From Luteimonas yindakuii (GTDB lineage: Bacteria; Pseudomonadota; Gammaproteobacteria; Xanthomonadales; Xanthomonadaceae), in the NCBI RefSeq assembly GCF_004803715.2, contig NZ_CP039383.2, forward strand, positions 2,108,001 through 2,172,000: 64,000 bases of DNA, read 5' to 3'. Of this stretch, positions 62,458 through 64,000 are shown in pieces; positions within the stretch are counted from its first letter, which is position 1, and every line of letters begins with the position of its first letter. The translations under genes were made by a program, and so were the position numbers. The notes beneath the pieces are model-generated. The model was not told the origin of the DNA and did not search any database. It was given only the letters and a program-made list of their open reading frames with translations.

Positions 62458-62900
62458 CACCGACCTCCTCTGCCTTCTTCGGGATGCAACCACGCGGCGC
62501 CGCCATCGGCGTAGCGTTCGCGCTTCCAGATCGGCACGTCCTGCTTGATGGCGTCGATGATCGCGCGACAGCCCTCGAACGCGGCGTCGCGATGGGCGGC
62601 GGACACCCCGACCCAGACCGCGACCTCGCCGATGTCCAGCGTGCCGACCCGATGCACGCACAACGCACGGTGCAGGCCATGGCGTTCGCGGATCGCATCG
62701 ACGATGCGCCTGCCCTCGGCCTCCGCCAGGTCCGCATAGGCCTCGTACGCCAGCCCGAGCACGGCGCGGCCGGCGTGGTGGTTACGCACCCGGCCCTCGA
62801 AGACCACGCAGGCGCCCGCGGCCGGCTCATCCAGCCGGGCGTGCAATGCCGCGGTGTCGATCGCATCCGCCGACAGCCGGAAACCGGTGGTGTCGTGCAT
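62457..62900 (-). CDS. moaE: Molybdopterin synthase catalytic subunit
   Basis: 147 residues. Converts precursor Z (cPMP) to molybdopterin with MoaD thiocarboxylate. Motifs: VVFEGRVRNHHAGR, LGLAYEAYADLAE, HRVGTLDIGEVAVWVGV and the catalytic Lys in IWKRERYADGGAAWL. ATG at 62900, 2 bp after moaD. Stop overlaps the beta-propeller gene start. Confidence 0.94.
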   Translation of the reverse strand: MHDTTGFRLSADAIDTAALHARLDEPAAGACVVFEGRVRNHHAGRAVLGLAYEAYADLAEAEGRRIVDAIRERHGLHRALCVHRVGTLDIGEVAVWVGVSAAHRDAAFEGCRAIIDAIKQDVPIWKRERYADGGAAWLHPEEGRGGR

Positions 62901-62902
62901 GC

Positions 62903-63145
62903 TCAACCTCCACTCACCGGCGGGATGAAGGCGACCTCGCTGCCGGCGCGCGGCACATCGGTCCAATTCGCAAACGCACCATCCACCGCCACCCGCAGGC
63001 GTTCGCGCGGCAGCAGGAAACCGTGGCGGGCACGCATCTCCCCGTACAGCGCGGCGAGGTCCGGCGCCAGCGTATCGACCGTTTCCTGCGCGCTGCCGGC
63101 AGCGTCACGCAGGCTGGCGAAATACAGCACCGTCAACCGGATCAT
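62903..63145 (-). CDS. moaD: Molybdopterin synthase sulfur carrier subunit
   Basis: 80-residue ubiquitin-like protein. The C-terminal PPVSGG ends in the double glycine that becomes the thiocarboxylate. ATG at 63145 overlaps the moaC stop (ATGA). Confidence 0.95.
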   Translation of the reverse strand: MIRLTVLYFASLRDAAGSAQETVDTLAPDLAALYGEMRARHGFLLPRERLRVAVDGAFANWTDVPRAGSEVAFIPPVSGG

Positions 63146-63660
63146 GGCGACGCTCCGATATCACGCCTGCCACCGCGCTTGGCCATCAGGCGCGCCGGGC
63201 CGATCGTGATTGCGTGCGACAGCGCCTTGCACATGTCGTAGATGGTCAGGGCCGCCACGGTGGCACCGGTGAGCGCTTCCATCTCGACGCCGGTCCGGTG
63301 CACGGTGTGCACCGTGCATTCGATGCGCAGGGCGCGCTCGCCTTCCCAGTCGATCGCGATGCGGATGCCGTCGATCGGCAGCGGATGGCAGAACGGGATC
63401 AGCTCATGCGTGCGCTTGACCGCCATGGTGCCCGCGATCACCGCGGTGTCTACGATGCCGCCCTTGGCGCTGCGCAGGCCGGACGCATGCAGTTGCGCCG
63501 CCACCGCCGCTGGAAAGCGCACGTCGCAGCGCGCGGTCGCGCTGCGTGCGGTGGCCGGCTTGGCGGATACGTCGACCATCGCCGGTCGCCCCTCGGCGTC
63601 GAGGTGGGTAAGCGCCGGCGCCGCGGTGGGTGGTTTCGTGCGGGATCGGGAATCAGCCAT
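63142..63660 (-). CDS. moaC: Cyclic pyranopterin monophosphate synthase
   Basis: 172-residue enzyme forming cPMP from the MoaA product. Motifs [40 protein letters not shown] and the catalytic Lys in [16 protein letters not shown] at 63660, 137 bp after the moaA stop. Confidence 0.94.
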   Translation of the reverse strand: MADSRSRTKPPTAAPALTHLDAEGRPAMVDVSAKPATARSATARCDVRFPAAVAAQLHASGLRSAKGGIVDTAVIAGTMAVKRTHELIPFCHPLPIDGIRIAIDWEGERALRIECTVHTVHRTGVEMEALTGATVAALTIYDMCKALSHAITIGPARLMAKRGGRRDIGASP

Positions 63661-63797
63661 GTCGGACCGGTTGAACGTCGCTGGATCCGACCGTGACGCG
63701 CCTGGCGCGCGGCGCGATCGGATGGGAAACGATGGTACCCGTGCCGCGGTGGATGCCAACGCTGACCGACGACGCATGGCGCCGTCGGCCGTCGCAC

Positions 63798-64000
63798 TCA
63801 CCCACCGACCAGGAACATCTCCACCCGCTGCCGCGGCGAATGCCCGGCGCTGCCGCGCAGTTCGCTGTAGCGGTCGGCGCGATGCATCCACAGCGCACGG
63901 ATCTCGTCCATCAAGCGGTCCTCTCCGTGTGCGAGCAGCGGCCGCAACGGTCGGCCCGCGCCTGCAAACAGGCAGCCGTAGAACGCACCGTCGGCCGCCA
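63798..64000 (-). CDS. moaA: GTP 3',8-cyclase MoaA (partial, 3' end)
   Basis: C-terminal 67 residues of the radical SAM enzyme that starts molybdopterin synthesis. The last cysteine of the C-terminal 4Fe-4S cluster (CLFA) is present, then [17 protein letters not shown] and a C-terminus ending VGG, the GG tail required for activity. The rest is beyond the window edge. It is the first gene of the moa cluster (moaA-moaC-moaD-moaE). Confidence 0.85.
   Translation of the reverse strand, partial: AADGAFYGCLFAGAGRPLRPLLAHGEDRLMDEIRALWMHRADRYSELRGSAGHSPRQRVEMFLVGG

Overview
The window is chromosomal DNA of very high GC content from a gammaproteobacterium, most likely family Xanthomonadaceae (Lysobacter/Luteimonas type). 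The evidence is the order of conserved clusters (rpoE-rseA-mucD-lepA-lepB-DUF4845-rnc-era-recO; yceD-rpmF-fabHDG-acpP-fabF-pabB-mltG-tmk-holB-pilZ), a PilZ protein of the Xanthomonas type without c-di-GMP-binding arginines, and S-methylthioinosine phosphorylase in place of ordinary MTA phosphorylase. There is no sign of prophage, insertion sequence, CRISPR array or genomic island. The region is mostly housekeeping, with short interspersed intergenic repeats.

Layout. 1-4700: succinate dehydrogenase operon on the minus strand (sdhAF4-like, sdhC, sdhD, sdhA, a small membrane protein, sdhB cut by the window edge), divergent from ygfZ. 4800-13800: OmpA-like lipoprotein, a fused alpha-keto acid dehydrogenase E1, a GNAT enzyme, glutaryl-CoA dehydrogenase, two glycine-zipper envelope proteins, TatD, TcdA and a membrane-anchored cytochrome c'-like protein. 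13800-18500: two cold-shock genes flanking a DUF456 protein, phospholipase A, an AidB-like acyl-CoA dehydrogenase and an intergenic region with two inverted hairpin elements. 18500-26400: purine salvage (mtiP, hpt), nagZ, a CYTH enzyme, rlmD, the YdbL/YdbH envelope pair and a REC-Hpt protein. 26400-35700: recO, era, rnc, DUF4845, lepB, lepA, mucD, rseA, rpoE, with a good sigma-E-type promoter in front of rpoE. 35900-40200: a FadB-like beta-oxidation enzyme and a TPR lipoprotein. 39900-50200: pilZ, holB, tmk, mltG, pabB and the fatty-acid synthesis cluster up to rpmF and yceD. 50300-57700: a small membrane protein, yceF, a GT39-type glycosyltransferase, and a MoxR/DUF58/transglutaminase operon ending in a Slp-like lipoprotein. 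57700-61450: HIT protein, recR, ebfC, dnaX, tRNA-Ser(GGA) and 4.5S RNA. 61450-64000: molybdopterin operon moaA(partial)-moaC-moaD-moaE, translationally coupled to a beta-propeller gene.

Points of most interest: (1) tmk carries an apparent one-base frameshift at a four-base homopolymer and reads through in frame into holB; (2) two about 115-bp hairpin elements between the AidB-like gene and a csp gene share a core but have different, internally compensated arms; (3) a dispersed period-10 repeat built on CGCGGATNNN lies in several intergenic gaps; (4) two small genes in the sdh operon are easily missed. Long ORFs opposite real genes (up to about 1000 codons) are by-products of the GC-rich codon bias and were not annotated.
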